Notes: generated from the letters alone by a model not told the origin. Counted from the stretch's first letter, positions 35,615 through 46,900 are shown. The stretch: DNA of 64,000 bases from Candidatus Berkiella aquae (GCF_001431295.2 NZ_LKAJ02000001.1:620001-684000); one strand, 5' to 3'. Program-made: numbers and translations.

Positions 35615-37012
35615 ATGCCATCGAATGCAAAAAAAATTCTGATACTAGGTGACTCGACTATAGATAATCGTGTTTGGTTGGGTAAAGAGAAATACCATCT
35701 ATTTGCGAATAGCATGTTGTCTAGTTTTGCTCCCATTGTGTCTGGAGTCATTAATTTCATCGATTTCTTTAATCCATTTAAGTCTAAATCGGTCGTAGAA
35801 AACTTATCAGCGCAACTACCCGATATTGATATCGTCGATAGAACGAATGACGGATTTACCACTCAAAGTATTTTAAACGGCGATTACAAAGATAAAGTCT
35901 TTGGCAGAGGAATCCATCGATTTTTTCCTCATGAAATGTTTAAACCGATGGAAACACCAGAACTTGAAAATGCCGATCATATTATCTTAAGCATTGGCGG
36001 CAATAACTTAAGAGAATTCATGTTAAATGCTTTAAATTCTGGTAATAAAGAACAAAGAAAAGAGTATATTAAAAATGAATATCCAAAAGTATTCAACAAA
36101 ATGCAGCTGGATTATCAAAATATTCTTAAAGAAATTACAAGACGTAATCCTCAAGCGAAGATTATCTTAATGACACAATATTACCCTGCGATTAATCAGA
36201 AAATGCTGATCAATCGTAATATTTACGATTTTATGTCTGAAATGGGAGAAGCTTTAGGCAAGGGCCGAGCACAAGATACCATCGTTGAGGTGATGAAAGA
36301 TGCTTATAACGGTATTCTTAAATTTATCAGTACTGATGAAAGTATGCGAAAACGCAATATCTGCGTGGTAGATGTGACTTCTTCATTGAATCCCCATTTT
36401 AGCGAGAATTATGAAGGTCAAATAGAGCCAAGTAATATGGGTGGGCGACAGATAGCGAAAATGTTAGCGCATGTTGTTAAAGATGAGAAAGCCAAAGGCA
36501 AAAGGATTTATCGCTTTTTACCCGATTATTTTAGTTCTTCTGGAGCAAATACGGATGATGTTACCACCTGTGATATAACCTCTAAGACCACTTTTACTCC
36601 AGTGCATCCAGATGCCATGTCAAAGAATCAAGAATATAGTTGGGAACGACATGGTGTAATATTAGCAGGTATCACTCTCTTTGCGCTTACTGCTCATTTT
36701 TTTGGAGCAGGTTTTCTTTTAGCTGCGGGTGCTGGAATGCTTGGCGGAATGGCCGGAAATAACCTGGCGGATAGGTATGGTATTGGCTATCAAGTTAAGT
36801 CCAGTCAACAGGCTAATGCCGCTTATCGATTTGAAGCTTTAGCTTGTGATAAGGCGAAAGCACCCGTCGAAGAAGTAAATACAATACAATCAGCCAGAGG
36901 GTGGCTCCCTTACTTGAAAAGTAATTTATCTTTAAGTGATGCTTGTCGCTATGAAGATTTCAATCATGACGTTACCAATGCGATGCAAAGTAGAAGAAAA
37001 AAGATGCTGTAA
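35615..37012 (+). CDS. SGNH/GDSL-type hydrolase-like protein with C-terminal membrane hairpin
   Basis: A 465-residue protein. The N-terminus KKILILGDSTIDNRVW carries the block I GDS Ser, and DHIILSIGGNNLREF gives the GGNN block III, so the first 280 residues look like an SGNH hydrolase (esterase or lipase). The block V His is uncertain; IEPSNMGGRQIAKML occupies its place. Residues about 345–385 form a hydrophobic Gly/Ala-rich hairpin (ILAGITLFALTAHFFGAG onward), and the rest is polar. GAGGGAA precedes the ATG at 35615. It could be an effector that inserts into membranes, but that is inference. Confidence 0.7.
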   Translation: MPSNAKKILILGDSTIDNRVWLGKEKYHLFANSMLSSFAPIVSGVINFIDFFNPFKSKSVVENLSAQLPDIDIVDRTNDGFTTQSILNGDYKDKVFGRGIHRFFPHEMFKPMETPELENADHIILSIGGNNLREFMLNALNSGNKEQRKEYIKNEYPKVFNKMQLDYQNILKEITRRNPQAKIILMTQYYPAINQKMLINRNIYDFMSEMGEALGKGRAQDTIVEVMKDAYNGILKFISTDESMRKRNICVVDVTSSLNPHFSENYEGQIEPSNMGGRQIAKMLAHVVKDEKAKGKRIYRFLPDYFSSSGANTDDVTTCDITSKTTFTPVHPDAMSKNQEYSWERHGVILAGITLFALTAHFFGAGFLLAAGAGMLGGMAGNNLADRYGIGYQVKSSQQANAAYRFEALACDKAKAPVEEVNTIQSARGWLPYLKSNLSLSDACRYEDFNHDVTNAMQSRRKKML

Positions 37013-37035
37013 TCTGCGAGGAGCACAGAAAAATG

Positions 37036-37067
37036 GAGATAAGGGATAGTAAAATATCCCTTATCTC
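37036..37067. terminator. Hairpin after SGNH gene
   Basis: The 13-bp arms GAGATAAGGGATA (37036–37048) and TATCCCTTATCTC (37055–37067) form a perfect stem with a six-base loop, 24 bp after the stop codon. No T-run follows, so factor-dependent termination or mRNA stabilisation is equally possible. Confidence 0.5.
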
Positions 37068-37233
37068 GTCTAAACCCCAAATGCGTGCTAGCACACGGGT
37101 TATTGCTATTTTTGCAATCTTCCCATTAGTCACTCCCTTCATCCAAACAAAAATATTCCTGACACATTTGATAATGTAAAAAACGTAGTCTGTTAGCTAT
37201 CTACCAGGTTCGGTATTCATTAGGGGAAATCAA

Positions 37234-39819
37234 ATGTTAATTCAATGTTTTATCGCGGCTTTAAATAATGGCCATCTTCAAAGTGCTGAAAACTACTATT
37301 CTCAGTATCATCAACGCTATGGTGAAGTGGCTGCCAAAGCAACACTTTTAACACCACAGAATCTCGCTAAAATAATTGAAAAATCTCCTTCGCTACCCGC
37401 TCATCGCGATGGGTTTAGCATGATAGAGCAATATAAGCCATTTATTCATCGCCTTGCTGCACAAGGTGTTTATTTTGCAGGGGTTGAACAATATTTAGCA
37501 CAACCCGCAGAAATATTAATGGATAAAGGACTGATTTATCCTCTGTATGAGTATTTAAATAAGTCTTTTGAACAAAATCCACTTGCTAGTATTCAATCCA
37601 TTAGAGATCTTTATGCAAAAGAGTTTTTAGAAAGAGCAAATGAATCAATCCTTAATTGCTTATCAAACCTTTATATGATTCAAACGATGTCTTATGTTAC
37701 TAAAACAAAAATTTCGGATTTTGATGTGCACAGGCACACAATTTTAACTAAAAAAAATATAGACACGCAAAATAAGGAATTTCCTCCGCTTGATAAAGCA
37801 GGGTTACTTGCTGAATTAATAAAGCACTTTACTAAAAATGATGCACAAAAGCTCAATAATATCTTAGCTAGAGATAATAATATAAACAAAAAATTACAAA
37901 TAATATTATATAAACGTACTAGTGATTTATTAGGCATTCCCTTGGCTGTGGCAATCGCAGAAAATGGGATTATGGAAATGGTTGACAGTGATTCTGCCAG
38001 AACTTCATTGTTAGAATATTTTGCTTGGGAAGAATTGCGTGAAATGGCGAAAAAAGGTGATTTAGCAAAGCTTGAATCAGAATTACCAATCATTTTACCT
38101 GGATATGAGGCGACTGATTTGGCTCTCATTTTTGATGAAGATTGTCTGGTTTATGCTTTAAAAAATAAACATTGGAAAATGGCTGCTTATATGTTGACTC
38201 ATGGCACCAATATTCCCTCTAAAGAAGCACTGAATGCAGATTTTATAGAATATGTAGAGATTGAAAATGTCAGTGAAATTAAAGAAACTCAACGTTATCA
38301 GAATTATTGCAATATTATTGAACATGAAGAAACGGCTATAAGACATTTAGCGAGCCTTCCTCCAGTTGTTTCTGAACGTACTTGCTTTCCTGATGCTTAT
38401 TTACTTGCCGTATTAATGCAAAAAATGACTCGTTTGCTAGAAAGTGATCAAAAAGATAATCAAGCAATAACAAAAACGCAAAAGGCCATTCTGTTAGTAT
38501 TAGAGCAAGGCAGAATGAGTAAACTGATAACCGATGCGCAAGCTTTCAGAGCGAGTGAGAAAATTTATAATAAAAAGCCTATGACACAATTCTTTCTTGA
38601 AAATGCAGCCAATAATATCTTGAATTTGATGAAGGATGCTGTAAAGAATGATGATTTTGCTACGATGAGTGCATTAAGAGATGATTTATTATTAGCGTTT
38701 GCTACGCATAATGAATTTTCATCAAGCAGAGAAGATGATGTTGCAATTTTGCAAACTATTATCCAAAAAGCAATCGCTCTTGTCGTCGAAATGAAACCAA
38801 TTAGCGAAGGAATGGCACAAACCATAGGTAATCTTATTGCTGATTTAAGCCATCATACTCATGATGCGATAGCGCAAATTATGATGACTTGGGAAAATCA
38901 TCTTAAAGCATTACCGCCTCGTTTTGATCTAGAGGTTGTTATCAATTTATCATATCTTGTTAATGCGGTTACAACTAATCCAATATCCATTTTGGCTTCG
39001 ATTTTGCCTGTGTTGACACCCAGCAGAGAAGATCTTGATTTAAATGCAATGACTAAAATGGCAAATGCATTTTCTGCAAATTTCAATAAGACTTTTGTAT
39101 GTGAAAATGATTTGATGAAAATGCTTACGATGTTGTCGCAACATTTGCAAAAATTGCACCAAGGAGGGATTGATAGCACTCATCCATCGGTGATAACTAT
39201 CAATGCAATGCTTCAATCACTAATGAACTATGGTTTAAGACAACGCTTTCTCGATCAAATAAAGATTGAGAAATTATTGGGTACTTCATTGTTCGATTTC
39301 ATCGCTCAAACAGGTAATCATCAAATGATTCCTCAATTACTTGCACCGATTCCTGCACCGGTAGACCCTAACGCGAATTATAATTACTGGGGCTATAATC
39401 ACTATCGTCAAGAGCAACCCAAGATGATCCAACCTACCTTGTGCTTAAAAGGAATCGATGGAAGAGATTTTACACCAGAAGACTTACAGGGATTTGTCGA
39501 AACGGCTTTCATTATGGGTAATTCAGAAACGGGCATGGTATTACTCGATAAGCTGTTGCATAACCAAGTACCTAAAGAAATTTCGGCGGCTTCGTTAGCG
39601 CGGGTGATTTTAGAAGGCGACTATGCAGTTGCTGCCACATTAATCAATAAGCACAATGCAGATATTCATTTTTCAAATTTACAAATGAAGGAATATGCCG
39701 CATTCAATGGTGATTTGCAGAAATGGTTAGAGGAATCAACGGTTCCTGAAGCAAAAGCGTTGTTAAATTGCGACAGGTTAAAAAGTGATAGAAATAAGCA
39801 ATCTGCCCAACCTCATTAG
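37234..39819 (+). CDS. Very large orphan helical protein, candidate effector
   Basis: An 861-residue soluble protein, predicted mostly helical, without signal peptide or enzyme motif. Several segments resemble degenerate ankyrin or other helical repeats, for example LVYALKNKHWKMAAYMLTHG near residue 310 and FIMGNSETGMVLLDKLLHN and ILEGDYAVAATLINKHNAD near the C-terminus. AGGGGAAA precedes the ATG. The nearest genes are unrelated, and a hairpin follows its stop at 39829–39854. The size and repeat character fit secreted effectors of amoeba-associated bacteria. Confidence 0.7.
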   Translation: MLIQCFIAALNNGHLQSAENYYSQYHQRYGEVAAKATLLTPQNLAKIIEKSPSLPAHRDGFSMIEQYKPFIHRLAAQGVYFAGVEQYLAQPAEILMDKGLIYPLYEYLNKSFEQNPLASIQSIRDLYAKEFLERANESILNCLSNLYMIQTMSYVTKTKISDFDVHRHTILTKKNIDTQNKEFPPLDKAGLLAELIKHFTKNDAQKLNNILARDNNINKKLQIILYKRTSDLLGIPLAVAIAENGIMEMVDSDSARTSLLEYFAWEELREMAKKGDLAKLESELPIILPGYEATDLALIFDEDCLVYALKNKHWKMAAYMLTHGTNIPSKEALNADFIEYVEIENVSEIKETQRYQNYCNIIEHEETAIRHLASLPPVVSERTCFPDAYLLAVLMQKMTRLLESDQKDNQAITKTQKAILLVLEQGRMSKLITDAQAFRASEKIYNKKPMTQFFLENAANNILNLMKDAVKNDDFATMSALRDDLLLAFATHNEFSSSREDDVAILQTIIQKAIALVVEMKPISEGMAQTIGNLIADLSHHTHDAIAQIMMTWENHLKALPPRFDLEVVINLSYLVNAVTTNPISILASILPVLTPSREDLDLNAMTKMANAFSANFNKTFVCENDLMKMLTMLSQHLQKLHQGGIDSTHPSVITINAMLQSLMNYGLRQRFLDQIKIEKLLGTSLFDFIAQTGNHQMIPQLLAPIPAPVDPNANYNYWGYNHYRQEQPKMIQPTLCLKGIDGRDFTPEDLQGFVETAFIMGNSETGMVLLDKLLHNQVPKEISAASLARVILEGDYAVAATLINKHNADIHFSNLQMKEYAAFNGDLQKWLEESTVPEAKALLNCDRLKSDRNKQSAQPH

Positions 39820-39828
39820 AAACGAGAA

Positions 39829-39854
39829 CCATAGGCTGCAATAGCGGCCTATGG
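39829..39854. terminator. Hairpin after the 861-residue gene
   Basis: The arms CCATAGG (39829–39835) and CCTATGG (39848–39854) pair around a 12-base loop, ten bases after the stop codon. There is no clear T-run, so it is a weak terminator candidate. Confidence 0.4.
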
Positions 39855-39923
39855 ATTAATCGGCCATTCCTCAACTATACTTCAATGCGGCGCTAATCCT
39901 ATAAGGAAGGGGAAAAGAATCGC

Positions 39924-41255
39924 ATGACTATCAAGCTCTCAGGACCAAGCCATGCCATTCGAGGTCCCGTGCTCACTTTTAAAGGTGATGCCTTTAAAGA
40001 CGGATTAGAAAAGACGATGATCTACGAGCCCGATGCCATTGTCGCATTTGCTAACGGTTACATTACTCACTTTGGTCCCGCAGATAAAATTAAGTCGCAA
40101 TTACCTCAGGATATAACGATCAAGAACTATGGATCGGATTCGCTTATTTCAGCTGGATTTCTCGATAGCCATGTACATTTTCCACAAATACCGATGATTG
40201 CTGCTTTTGGTGCACAACTGTTAGATTGGCTTAACAACTATACCTATCCCATTGAGCGTAAATATGCTGACAAAGCATTTGCAAGTGCTGTTGCCAAAGT
40301 CTTTTTAAATGAATGTCTAAAAAATGGTATCACTACAAGCTGTGTTTATTGCACAGTGTTTCCACAATCTGTCGATGCCTTATTTGAAGAAGCAGAACGT
40401 CTTGGTATGCGCATAGCCGCCGGTAAAGTGCTGATGAACCGTAATGCGCCAGACTATTTATTAGATACCACGCAGACTGGCTATGATGATTCAAAAGCGC
40501 TAATCAATCAATGGCACGGTCGAAACCGATTGATGTATGCCATTACCCCTCGTTTTGCTCCCACCAGCACAGCAGAGCAGCTCGAATCTGCAGCGGCGCT
40601 CTGGAGTGAATATCCCGATTGCTATCTGCAAACCCATGTGTCGGAAAACAAAAACGAAGTGGCTTGGGTCAAAGCGCTTTTCCCTGAACGTAAAAATTAT
40701 CTTGACGTTTACGATTATCACAAATTATGTCGTCCTCGAGCCGTTTTTGGACATGGTATTTATCTTAATGATGATGAAATGCAATGTATGCATCGCTCAG
40801 GTTCTGCTATTTCACATTGCCCGACATCCAATTTCTTTCTTGGCAGTGGTTTTTTTAATATTCATCGCGCAATGCAAAATGACAGGCCGGTACGAGTTGG
40901 GCTGGGCACCGATTTGGGCGGGGGTACCACTTTTTCAATATTACAAACCTTGAGTGAAGCTTATAAAGCAGCACAATTTAACAGCAATCAACTCACTGCA
41001 GGCCATGCCTTTTATTTGGCAACCCGTGGCACCGCACGGGCTATGTATCTTGAAGATAAAGTCGGTAGCATTGCCCCTGGCATGGAGGCAGATGTTGTTG
41101 TGCTGAATATGAAATCTACGCCGATTATTCAATATCGTATGCAGTTTGCAGAAGACATTCAGGAAGCGTTATTCATTCAAATGATGATGGGAGATGACAG
41201 AGCTGTACAAGCGACCTATGTTGCGGGAGAATTACGCTACAGTAAAGAAGCGTAG
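39924..41255 (+). CDS. guaD: Guanine deaminase
   Basis: A 443-residue amidohydrolase that converts guanine to xanthine and ammonia. The zinc-binding HVHFPQ follows FLDSH. Also visible are QTHVSENKNEVAWVKALFP, FGHGIYLNDDEM, the CPTSNFFLGSG loop and GLGTDLGGGTTFS, which are all diagnostic for GuaD. The length fits the family. AGGAAGGGG lies upstream of the ATG. It is a single gene, giving access to guanine as a purine or nitrogen source, plausibly useful to a host-dependent organism. Confidence 0.95.
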   Translation: MTIKLSGPSHAIRGPVLTFKGDAFKDGLEKTMIYEPDAIVAFANGYITHFGPADKIKSQLPQDITIKNYGSDSLISAGFLDSHVHFPQIPMIAAFGAQLLDWLNNYTYPIERKYADKAFASAVAKVFLNECLKNGITTSCVYCTVFPQSVDALFEEAERLGMRIAAGKVLMNRNAPDYLLDTTQTGYDDSKALINQWHGRNRLMYAITPRFAPTSTAEQLESAAALWSEYPDCYLQTHVSENKNEVAWVKALFPERKNYLDVYDYHKLCRPRAVFGHGIYLNDDEMQCMHRSGSAISHCPTSNFFLGSGFFNIHRAMQNDRPVRVGLGTDLGGGTTFSILQTLSEAYKAAQFNSNQLTAGHAFYLATRGTARAMYLEDKVGSIAPGMEADVVVLNMKSTPIIQYRMQFAEDIQEALFIQMMMGDDRAVQATYVAGELRYSKEA

Positions 41256-41412
41256 TCATGACAATAACACTTTTCCTTGCTAGGAATTTTGCTTATATTG
41301 TTGCTATTAGTGTGGCCATCTGAAAATCACTTACCTTTGTCGTAAATGAAGTTACTTATGTGCCATAAAAAATATAATCAATTCATTATTTCATTTAAAC
41401 ATTTTAGAGAAC

Positions 41413-42048
41413 ATGTTCATGAGTCTTGACGGTCTTTATCAACTGCGCACATCGAAGCACAATCATTTCGCTTTTGCTATCCACTCTGAAAGAATCTTAG
41501 AAGGCGCCAAGGTTGCTGAATATGAAGAACGTCCTGGTAAAATCTATTTAGTACCTGCATTTGAAAAAGGATATTTCACACATGATGCTGAGCTTGAAAT
41601 GTCGTTACAGCAAATTTGTGAATATTATCGATTAAATCCTATTGAATCGTTTCGAAAATCAGCGATGGCCAATCATTATGAAATAATGGGTAAATTATTA
41701 ACACTCTATCAAGCAAGTTTTCCAGAAGATAGCCTTATCAGCAATACCAATGTTATCTATCAAAATTCGAATTTACGTCATTACCCAATAGAACGACCGG
41801 GAAAAATGTATTTACATTATAACAATTCTACTATTAGTGCTGATAAGTTTGAAAATGCTTTAAAGCGAATTTGTGACTATGAAAATATTCGTTATGTGGA
41901 TTCTTTTCGAAAAGCGGGAATGAAAGATCATTATGAAATCATGGGTGAATTGTTAAATTATTATAAGGCATTCTTGCATTCATCCCCGACAATAAAAGAA
42001 AAATTGGAAGAGGCTCCATCCTCTCTCAATCGAATGTCTTGTCCGTGA
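41413..42048 (+). CDS. Orphan protein with an internally duplicated domain
   Basis: A 211-residue soluble protein built from two copies of an unknown module of about 65 residues. Copy one holds RPGKIYLVPAF, LQQICEYYRLNPIESFRKSA and NHYEIMGKLL. Copy two holds RPGKMYLHYNN, LKRICDYENIRYVDSFRKAG and DHYEIMGELL. The invariant features are RPGK-x-YL, IC-x-Y, SFRK and HYEIMG. No signal peptide or membrane helix is present. The function is unknown. Confidence 0.7.
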   Translation: MFMSLDGLYQLRTSKHNHFAFAIHSERILEGAKVAEYEERPGKIYLVPAFEKGYFTHDAELEMSLQQICEYYRLNPIESFRKSAMANHYEIMGKLLTLYQASFPEDSLISNTNVIYQNSNLRHYPIERPGKMYLHYNNSTISADKFENALKRICDYENIRYVDSFRKAGMKDHYEIMGELLNYYKAFLHSSPTIKEKLEEAPSSLNRMSCP

Positions 42049-42118
42049 TAAAATTGTCGACACCGCTCTCATCAACGATAGGGGAGCGATGTCATATTTT
42101 ATGGTATAACCATTCGAA

Positions 42119-42946
42119 TTATTTTTGCGCAATTAAATAAGCTTGTTCCGCGTATCGAAATAATAAAGAATTATCTTCCAAAGGAATATTAGCAAAAAGC
42201 TGTTCCCACAGATTGATCTTATCTTGCGTTGCAAGCTTAGCTTGAAGCAGCTTATTTTTGAGTTCTTGCAAAGAATGTGAAAATAGAGCTTTTGCTTCCT
42301 CAATCGTCATGTCTTTTTGTTGATAATAGACTTCCACGTTTGAGAATGCAGCTTGTTGGAAAATATCGTATAAACGTCTTCCAATGTTGTAATCCACGCC
42401 TAAGCTGGCGCCGAGTTTTATTACACTATCGATGTAATCGGCAAAATGAGCCGTTTGGTAAGCACTAAAGGTAGTATTTTTAGTTGCTTCTTCAGAGGCA
42501 ACTTTGCCACCAGAGACTAAAAGCGATTTCATGTGCTGTACCGCTTGAACAGGTTCAGTTAAGTGCATTAACAGAAATCGAGCATAGATTAGATTAGCCT
42601 TATTTTGGGGTAGGATTTGAGGATCCATGATATCGGCATGGATGAAAGTCACATTGGTCAATTTTTCTGCAGCAATCTGTTCTTTTGCGACGTTTAATTG
42701 TTCTTGGCTGATATCAATAGCATAAACATGTCCTTGTGAGCCAACCGTTTTTGCTAAATACGATGTCATTGTGCCATTACCGCAAGCGATATCAAAAACC
42801 TGCATTCCTTTGGCTAGTCCAGCCTTTGCTAATAAGTCTTGAGAGAATGGACTCAATAAATTGTTTTGTATGCTTAAGCGTTTTGCGCCATCATTTCCCG
42901 TTGCTAATGCGTAACTTTGACTACCTGGGGAGGTTTTATTTGCCAT
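42119..42946 (-). CDS. SAM-dependent class I methyltransferase
   Basis: A 275-residue methyltransferase. Motif I is VFDIACGNGTMTSYLAKTVG, followed by the acidic residue at the end of strand two (VYAIDISQEQL), then FIHADIMDP and NLIYARFLLMHL. These are typical of UbiE/Tam-like small-molecule methylases. The C-terminal third (about 180–275) is a helical cap. The substrate is unknown. It is divergent from the metallo-hydrolase-like gene at 43004, with 57 bp between the start codons. Confidence 0.88.
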   Translation of the reverse strand: MANKTSPGSQSYALATGNDGAKRLSIQNNLLSPFSQDLLAKAGLAKGMQVFDIACGNGTMTSYLAKTVGSQGHVYAIDISQEQLNVAKEQIAAEKLTNVTFIHADIMDPQILPQNKANLIYARFLLMHLTEPVQAVQHMKSLLVSGGKVASEEATKNTTFSAYQTAHFADYIDSVIKLGASLGVDYNIGRRLYDIFQQAAFSNVEVYYQQKDMTIEEAKALFSHSLQELKNKLLQAKLATQDKINLWEQLFANIPLEDNSLLFRYAEQAYLIAQK

Positions 42947-43003
42947 AATTAAGTAATCCTTGAGAAAATAGTTTGAAACTTAAAAATATTAAAAGGTAAA
43001 TGA

Positions 43004-43699
43004 ATGACTCAATATTCTCCAGCTTGGCCGCATGGTGAACTTAAGGAAGTTTTTCCTAATCTATTTTTTGTCATGGGCACTAATGTTACTATCCATGAGG
43101 GCGTCGTGCTACAACATAGTTGTAATATGGTCATAGTAAAGCATGGTAATGAATTAACGCTGATTAATACCGTTAGATTGAATGAAAATGGTCTTGCAGC
43201 CCTTGATAATTTAGGCCAAGTCACTAACGTGGTGAGAATAGGGGCATTTCATGGAAGGCACGATGCATTTTATCTTGATAGGTATCAGGCAAAGTTGTGG
43301 GCTTTAAATGGGGTGAAGGATATTGAGCTTAGCTCTCATGGTAAAATGCCATTTCCAGATTGTGCTTTGTTTATATTTGAAACTTCCACGCACCCTGAAG
43401 CCATCCTGCATGTAAGTCGAGAGGGCGGTATCCTTATTACCTGCGACAGTATTAAAAATTGGACGAGCATCGATCCGTTTTTCAGTGAAGAAACGGGGAA
43501 ATTATATGCAAGTTTAGGATTTTTAGGCGAAGCTACCATTTCTAAAATTTGGCAACAAGCCTGCAATATTAAAGCTCAAGATTTTGCCAGATTAAAATTG
43601 ATGTCTTTTAAACATCTTCTGAGTGCACATGGAGAGCCTTTGCTTAATGACGCTTATGAAAAGGTGAATGCTACTATTAAGCAAGAATTTGGGGTTTAG
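43004..43699 (+). CDS. DUF4336-like protein with degenerate metallo-beta-lactamase fold
   Basis: A 231-residue protein with the strand pattern of the metallo-beta-lactamase fold (LFFVMGTNVTIHEGVVLQ, then NMVIVKHGNELTLINTVRL). The usual HxHxDH metal site is replaced by AFHGRHDAFYLDRY, as in DUF4336-type proteins. GGILITCDSIKNW retains a conserved Asp. Enzymatic activity is doubtful or uses a different metal set. AAAGGTAAATG precedes the ATG. Its pairing with a divergent methyltransferase gene may be coincidental. Confidence 0.65.
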   Translation: MTQYSPAWPHGELKEVFPNLFFVMGTNVTIHEGVVLQHSCNMVIVKHGNELTLINTVRLNENGLAALDNLGQVTNVVRIGAFHGRHDAFYLDRYQAKLWALNGVKDIELSSHGKMPFPDCALFIFETSTHPEAILHVSREGGILITCDSIKNWTSIDPFFSEETGKLYASLGFLGEATISKIWQQACNIKAQDFARLKLMSFKHLLSAHGEPLLNDAYEKVNATIKQEFGV

Positions 43700-43926
43700 A
43701 GTGGGTTGTTTAGGTCCATTATTCAGAATTGTGTAAATTTAGTTTTTAATTGTAAATTTACACAAAATAAAGGGAGATTTTGGGCACATTAATTAACTAT
43801 TCATCTGTGCTGATGCACTTATCGTAAATAAGTTATCAAGAATGTCATTTTGTCGGGAATAGCTTTACATATTGCTGAGAATGGTTACCCTTTGCAAAGG
43901 TTCGAACATTGCCTTTGGAAAGTATT

Positions 43927-46900
43927 ATGCCCAAGAGATCACCACCTACTTTAGCATCCCTTTATTCTGCGATTCAAAAAAAGGATATTGATAGAGTCAA
44001 TGCCTTATTAAGTATTCCAGAAATTTATGAGAATGTGCATGGTAATGGCAATGACATCCTTCGTTTAGCCGTTGACAAAGGCGAGCCTCGCATTGTCGCA
44101 ATGCTCTTAGCGATTCCGGCAGTAAGAGAAAATGCTCATCTTCATAACAATGAAGTACTCCTTCGCTGTGCTCAAAATCATGAGCACGAATTGATAAGAG
44201 AATTATTAAAGATCCCTACTGTGAGCAGTAATGCACATGCTAATGCCAATTTGCTACTTCACTATGCTGCCCATGATGGTCAAATTGATCTGGTTACCAC
44301 TCTGCTAGCATTACCTCATGTTCAGGAAACGGCGCATGTTAAAAATAATGAAGCACTGCGCTTAGCGGCTCAAAAAGGACATACACAAATCGTACAAGTC
44401 CTATTAGCGATACCTGCGGTGAGTGCCAATGCTCATCTCGTCGATAATCAAATACTGCGAGTTGCCATCGCTAATAACCATTATGAAATCATTCAAATTT
44501 TATTGACGATCCCTGCAGTGAAACAATCGTTCCAAGTAAAAAGTAATAATGAGCTTTGTCACTTTGTTTATGCTCCTGTTGAATTCGTACTAAGATTATT
44601 AGAAGTTGAAAGTGTGAAAGAAAATGCTCATAAACAAAGTAATGAAGCGCTCTATTTAGCTGCCCAGGCAGGAAATATTGGGATGGTTAATCTCTTGCTA
44701 GCTATTCCTCAAGTGGCAAAAAACGCTCATGCAAAGAATAATAGAACTTTGTTGATTGCAGCTAAGAATGCGCATTGGGAAATTGTAAAAGCCTTATTAT
44801 TACATCCTAATGTGTCGCAAAAAATGACCAATGAAATACTATTCGAAATGTTACATCCAGGATTTATGTTTCGATCACAGTTAGATGTAATTATGAGCTT
44901 GTTGGAGAATACCAATGTACAACAAGGATTGATGAAAGTTGAGGGAAATAATATCATTGAGTTTTTTGTAAAATTTCCTAATCTTACAGATGTTCTAATT
45001 AAAACGGTTCTATTAAACGACAAGCATTTACAATGTTATCTTAATATGTTTGTTGAACGGCCTGATACACAGATATTAACTCAAGCGATACTTAATGTTG
45101 CAATAAAAGAAAGCAATGTGAGCGTCTGTAAAAAATTATTGGCTATTCTTAGCGTTAGGAGCAGTATTCAATTAAATTCACTTTCACTTGCAGCTGCTTC
45201 TGGGAATATTGAAATAATGAAATTATTATTAACCATCCCAAGAATCAATGAAAATGCACATAGTGATAATAATTATGCCCTTCGACAAGCAATAATAAAT
45301 GGTCATCCCGCAATAGTAGAAATATTATTAATGCAGCCTCAGGTACGAGCGAGAGCACATGTGTCAAATAATTTTGTACTCAATATCGCAGCTCAATGCA
45401 GAAATGTTAATATTGTCAAAATGTTACTAACCGTTCCTGCGGTGAGAAAAAATGTTAATGTGGAAAATAATTTCATCTTGTATAAAGCCGCATCAATCAA
45501 TCTTAATGGCGGAATCGTTAAAGAGTTACTCCATATTCCTGAAGTCAAACAACAACTGTTTTCAGATGGTGACAACCATAATCTTATCCGTTTTTTTGAA
45601 AAATTCCCAGCATATCGATCTGTGGTGAGCGAGACGCTGACACTATACGGGGTACCTTTATCTTGGTTGTTAAAAGATATTGCTTCAGAGGAACAAGTTA
45701 ACTGTTTAAAAGATTTCTTTCATCAACCTATTCTGTATTTAGAAAAACAAGGTGCATCTGTTTCGATAATAGAAGCGGTTAGAATTCTCTATACAGAACA
45801 ATTAATTGCTAATCATAAATATCAACAGGCACAAAGAGAACGTAATCGTGAAAGATTTAATAATGTGGATGATGAACAACGTATTGATGCTGTTAGAAAA
45901 CATTATTTGGCAATAATAAAACCTCATTTTCAAGAAAAGTATGAAAGGCTACGTTTATATCCAATTGAGATAGAAATCAGAATGCTTTTGCTTAATGCGA
46001 TGATGGAAGAAGCGAAGGAAAAGAGTAAAGATGACTCACAAATGAGTCGAGTTATTGAATATGTTGATTCGTTGGATAGTGATACTAAACGACGTTTACT
46101 ATTTGGCTCTGATGAAGAAACAATGGCACAAGCGAGAACGGTTTTTAATAGCACGCAAAGCGAGGCGCAAACGGCGTGGAGGGCTTATGATCCGTGGGCA
46201 CCAGTGGGAGGAGATTGGCCTAACTTGTTGACACCACCTTTACAGAATCATCATAAAGCGGCTTTCACCGTCAACTCAGTTGGATTAGAAGCGCCGACGA
46301 CTCAAACGGCGAGTGATCTCGTCAGAGAGATGTTTGCCTATAGCTATTTATTAGTAACGGATCAAGAAGGTACCATCGAAGAGCAGAAATTAAGAGAAAC
46401 GACTTTTATTGCTAAAGTAGCAGAGACGCGCCGCGCTCATAATCAAAATGCCTTTAGCGTTGATGATCCTTCCTGTTTACCAGGTAGCATATCGCGCGCA
46501 GGTGATACTTGGATAGCGCATAGTAAAAGCGTCATTCCAGATGTACCTCAACTCTTGGTTGAAGAACTACGCACGCTAGCAATAGAAAAGTTCCAAAATC
46601 TTCCACGAGCAGATCAAGCTAAATTGTTCAATGCGTTAGTCATGTTAAGTCAATATAATGCGGGTGACATTATCGAAGGTAAAGCTAATTTTTCAGATGA
46701 AGACGTATTTTTAAGACAGCAATTTAGAGATAGTTTAGGAAATTATGGTGAATTATATGCAACCTTAAATCAAGCATTACAAAAACGAGGGTCAAGAGCA
46801 TTAAATCAAGAAGAATTTGAACTTTATGTCATGGCATTATTAATGAATATTGGTGGGCCGTGGATTTCGCATGCATTAGCCGATATTTATAGAAAAAGTA

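Noticed and set aside
37692-38129. 145-codon frame on the minus strand
   Set aside because: Shadow of the 861-residue protein gene.
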